From positions 1 through 64,000 of the forward strand of contig JABBZI010000016.1 of NCBI GenBank assembly GCA_012955965.1: a stretch of 64,000 nt of DNA. Direction: 5' to 3'. The notes under the pieces are model-generated. The model saw only the letters and a program-made list of their open reading frames with translations. It was not told the origin of the DNA and made no database searches. The translations under genes and the position numbers were made by a program. Shown piece by piece: positions 63,149 to 64,000 of this stretch (position 1 is its first letter; every line of letters begins with the position of its first letter). The DNA is from Clostridioides difficile. Lineage in GTDB: Bacteria; Bacillota; Clostridia; Peptostreptococcales; Peptostreptococcaceae.

Positions 63149-63177
63149 TCTGAAAAATTAAATATGAGGTGAAATAA

Positions 63178-63540
63178 ATGTTTAAAGTAGAAAGGTATTT
63201 TAGTGGCTCAGTAGTGGACAACCTTATTGAAGATGACCTTACATGTAGAAACTACTTAGCATTATATTGTTGCTTGTTAGGTATTACAAAAAATGGAAAA
63301 AGAGTATATCCTAAGCCAGAAAAAATGTTAGCTGAGTTTGGAGTGAAGAAGGATAGAAAAATAAAAAAAGAGTTACCAGTAAGAATTAGAAATGTTAATA
63401 CAGGAGAAGTAAAGGAATTTGAGTCTATAGATGGTGCAGCCTGTTTTTTAAGATTAAAATATCAAGCAGTTTATCAAGCTATTAAAAAGAAAAGTAAAAC
63501 TAGAAGTGGCTGGAAGGCTGAATATATTGAGGAGGAATAA
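63178..63540 (+). CDS. Phage protein with NUMOD1-like C-terminus
   Basis: 120 residues after GAGGTG. The N-terminal half is unassigned. The C-terminal part, PVRIRNVNTGEVKEFESIDGAACFLRLKYQAVYQAIKKKSKTRSGWKAEYI, matches the NUMOD1 DNA-binding module usually attached to homing endonucleases, without a nuclease domain here. Might be a DNA-binding regulator. Confidence 0.65.
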   Translation: MFKVERYFSGSVVDNLIEDDLTCRNYLALYCCLLGITKNGKRVYPKPEKMLAEFGVKKDRKIKKELPVRIRNVNTGEVKEFESIDGAACFLRLKYQAVYQAIKKKSKTRSGWKAEYIEEE

Positions 63541-63674
63541 TGGAAGTTTCAAGAATAGAATACACAATTAAAAGAGCAAAAGAATTATATGACAATGGAG
63601 AAAATATATTTACTGCAATAGATAAAGCTAGAGATGAGTATGAGGAGATGGTTAAAAGTGAATATTTTAACTAG
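63540..63674 (+). CDS. 44-residue phage protein
   Basis: Its ATG overlaps the stop of the preceding gene and GAGGAGG is in range. MEVSRIEYTIKRAKELYDNG, then FTAIDKARDEYEEMVKSEYFN: helical. Function unknown. Confidence 0.6.
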   Translation: MEVSRIEYTIKRAKELYDNGENIFTAIDKARDEYEEMVKSEYFN

Positions 63675-63990
63675 TATTACATTAATAGTAACTAGTTTTA
63701 TGGTTGGTAGGATTTATGAATACAGAATTTCAAATGAAGATAATGAGACAGACTCAAAGTTACTTTTAGATGTTTTTAATGAAATTAGTGAGTTAAGAGA
63801 AGAAAATAAAATTCTTAAAGAGAAAGTACAAGAAAAGGAGTCATTATTTATTAATAGGCTGATAGATTTTTTACATAATAAACAGGTGTGTGAATGTTGT
63901 ATTTATGACTGCAAGATTAATGATATTGAATATGATTGTGAGGATGGTATTAAAAAGTGGCTTGATAGCGAAGAACTTATATTTGAATAG
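63658..63990 (+). CDS. Phage membrane-anchored coiled-coil protein
   Basis: 110 residues from GTG 63658, AGGAG ten bases upstream; an earlier in-frame ATG at 63634 lies inside the preceding gene with no ribosome site. One N-terminal transmembrane segment (ILTSITLIVTSFMVG), a coiled coil (LLLDVFNEISELREENKILKEKVQEKE) and a Cys-rich tail (CECCIYDCKINDIEYDC) that may bind zinc. Function unknown. Confidence 0.6.
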   Translation: MNILTSITLIVTSFMVGRIYEYRISNEDNETDSKLLLDVFNEISELREENKILKEKVQEKESLFINRLIDFLHNKQVCECCIYDCKINDIEYDCEDGIKKWLDSEELIFE

Positions 63991-64000
63991 AAGAAATATC

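Overview
The window is low-GC DNA that I read as a Clostridioides difficile chromosome, or a very close relative. The reasons are the AT-rich codon use, strong AGGAGG-type ribosome binding sites, a left-edge endolysin tail resembling the C. difficile phage endolysin CD27L, and the neighbourhood of hcp, argCJBDF, clpB, ilvD, an iron-type flavodoxin and a clostridial prophage early region. The species call comes from recalled family resemblance, not from a search.

Layout. (1) 1-1.6 kb: the 3' end of a phage-type amidase endolysin and two frameshifted genes. (2) 1.6-3.7 kb: a reverse operon of a CPBP-family membrane protein and a small membrane protein. (3) 3.7-11.6 kb: a decayed Tn916-family conjugative element. 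Orf7/orf8-like regulators remain; orf13, orf14 and orf15 and a thioester/Cna-B surface protein are broken or fused by deletions. Embedded in it is a four-gene accessory module: a Crp/Fnr-type regulator, a nucleotidyltransferase, a class II aminoacyl-tRNA-synthetase-like protein and a GNAT. (4) 12-14.6 kb: TetR regulator plus methyltransferase, and small genes. (5) 14.6-15.4 kb: a second, diverged copy of the small-membrane-protein operon of region 2, so the island lies between two paralogous segments. (6) 15.6-23 kb: hcp, a DUF2975/HTH pair and several small regulator or acetyltransferase genes. (7) 23-29 kb: an arginine-specifier T-box leader with two successive antiterminator/terminator modules, then argC-argJ-argB-argD-argF. 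(8) 29-53 kb: ordinary metabolism, transport and regulation, including a racemase and carbamoylase pair, a GntR-controlled ABC transporter, a RepL-like gene/unknown gene/clpB operon, an MFS pump with AraC regulator, ogt, ilvD, an intracellular subtilisin, a flavodoxin with a Fur-type site, and a MerR-controlled aldolase. (9) 53.1-64 kb: the left part of a prophage: integrase, a three-gene unknown cassette, ImmA-like protease, double-HTH repressor, Cro, antirepressor, ERF annealing protein, DnaD-like replication protein and SSB, running off the right edge.

How the parts work together. The best regulatory logic visible is in the accessory module. A GGTCA-N2-TGACC dyad lies at exactly the same distance upstream of a TATAAT -10 box before both the nucleotidyltransferase and the synthetase-like gene. 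That is the geometry of a class II Crp/Fnr-activated promoter, and the adjacent gene encodes a Crp/Fnr-family protein. Other clear pairs are a TetR/hydrolase divergent pair with three matching palindromes, a MerR gene with a 19-bp-spacer promoter, an AraC/MFS pair with a repeated 14-mer, and an XRE gene with a 16-bp inverted repeat. The most promising functionally unknown systems are the Crp/Fnr module (about 5.1-8.3 kb) and the three-gene prophage cassette (about 54.4-56.8 kb).
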